Source: Cellulophaga sp. BC115SP
Lineage (GTDB): Bacteria > Bacteroidota > Bacteroidia > Cytophagales > Spirosomataceae
Direction: 5' to 3'
Assembly: GCF_009905545.1 (NCBI RefSeq)
Contig: NZ_JAAALB010000022.1
Span: forward strand, 29,742-93,741
Length of the DNA: 64,000 nucleotides
The translations under genes and the position numbers were made by a program. This document shows, piece by piece, positions 63,925-64,000 of the stretch (position 1 is its first letter; each line of letters starts with the position of its first letter). The notes beneath the pieces are model-generated. The model ran no database searches and was not told the DNA's origin. It saw nothing but the letters and a program-made list of their open reading frames with translations.

Positions 63925-64000
63925 TGTAAGCTTCCCCAAAAATAGTACGGATTAAAAGTTTAAAAAGTGTGATATTTTTTAACTTTAGGTAAGTATTATG
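63925..64000 (+). mobile_element. IS66-like left end, running off the window
   Basis: Begins TGTAAGCTTCCCCAAAAATA and matches 22331-22361 at 28 of 31 bases. GTAAGC is the tip of IS66-family ends. The ATG at the very end of the window may be the first transposase reading frame of the element, which would lie to the right. Confidence 0.5.

Noticed and set aside
23240..64000. A second copy of the tRNA-Glu 3' end as attR
   Set aside because: Not found by eye in the window; the right end of the ICE is left open.
1..64000. CRISPR arrays
   Set aside because: No regularly spaced direct repeats with unique spacers were seen anywhere in the window.

Overview
The window comes from a member of the Bacteroidota, most likely a Cytophagales-type bacterium. 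The evidence is a type IX secretion sorting domain (769 aa protein at 7329-9638), a CarboxypepD_reg-fused TonB-dependent receptor, an ECF sigma factor next to a membrane/barrel protein, promoters of the Bacteroidota type (TTG, about 20 nt, TAnnTTTG), and a Bacteroidota-type conjugation apparatus. No species can be named from the sequence alone.

Region 1 (1-23.2 kb) looks chromosomal. It holds a cut-off secreted protein at the left edge, gamma-glutamyltransferase, a secreted esterase, a PepSY-like lipoprotein, an ECF sigma factor with a one-pass barrel protein, a T9SS cargo protein, and a three-gene cassette (DUF6624, unknown, pentapeptide repeat) bracketed by a ~170 bp inverted repeat. It continues with a siderophore-type TonB receptor, a TrmH/SpoU methyltransferase, small lipoproteins, a barrel protein next to an Ala/Ser-rich exported protein, an MFS transporter with a Crp/Fnr regulator, and about 1.2 kb of decayed sequence ending at tRNA-Glu(UUC).

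Region 2 (23.2-49.5 kb) reads as an integrative conjugative element (ICE) inserted at the 3' end of tRNA-Glu. In order it carries an IntDOT-like tyrosine recombinase, a divergent HTH repressor, and the Tra genes E, F, G, K, M, N, O-like. These are followed by a lipoprotein, an M23 peptidase on the other strand, a membrane protein, TraI, TraJ, a DUF3945 protein, a 2727 aa adenine-methylase/helicase giant, a type IA topoisomerase and a DUF418 membrane protein. No relaxase or VirD4-type coupling protein is visible in the window.

Region 3 (49.7-63.4 kb) is the cargo and the most interesting part. After a transposase remnant and a serine recombinase there is one tightly overlapping operon: sspB (DUF4007), sspC (P-loop ATPase), sspD (PP-loop sulfurtransferase-like), then three genes that are not part of the canonical system, then sspE (DUF262/DUF1524 nuclease). 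A convergent sspA (cysteine desulfurase) lies at the end. This is a complete SspABCD-SspE single-strand DNA phosphorothioation defence locus. The three inserted genes encode a tandem-GHKL protein with a histidine-kinase H-box, a complete receiver domain fused to an unknown C-terminal half, and an unknown protein with a conserved-looking His/Cys-rich patch. They form a candidate His-Asp phosphorelay built into a phosphorothioation defence operon.

The right edge (63.7-64 kb) holds an IS3-family orfA remnant and an IS66-like terminal sequence. A diverged copy of that terminus lies at 22331, outside the ICE, in the same orientation. No second att site is seen, so the right end of the ICE is unresolved.
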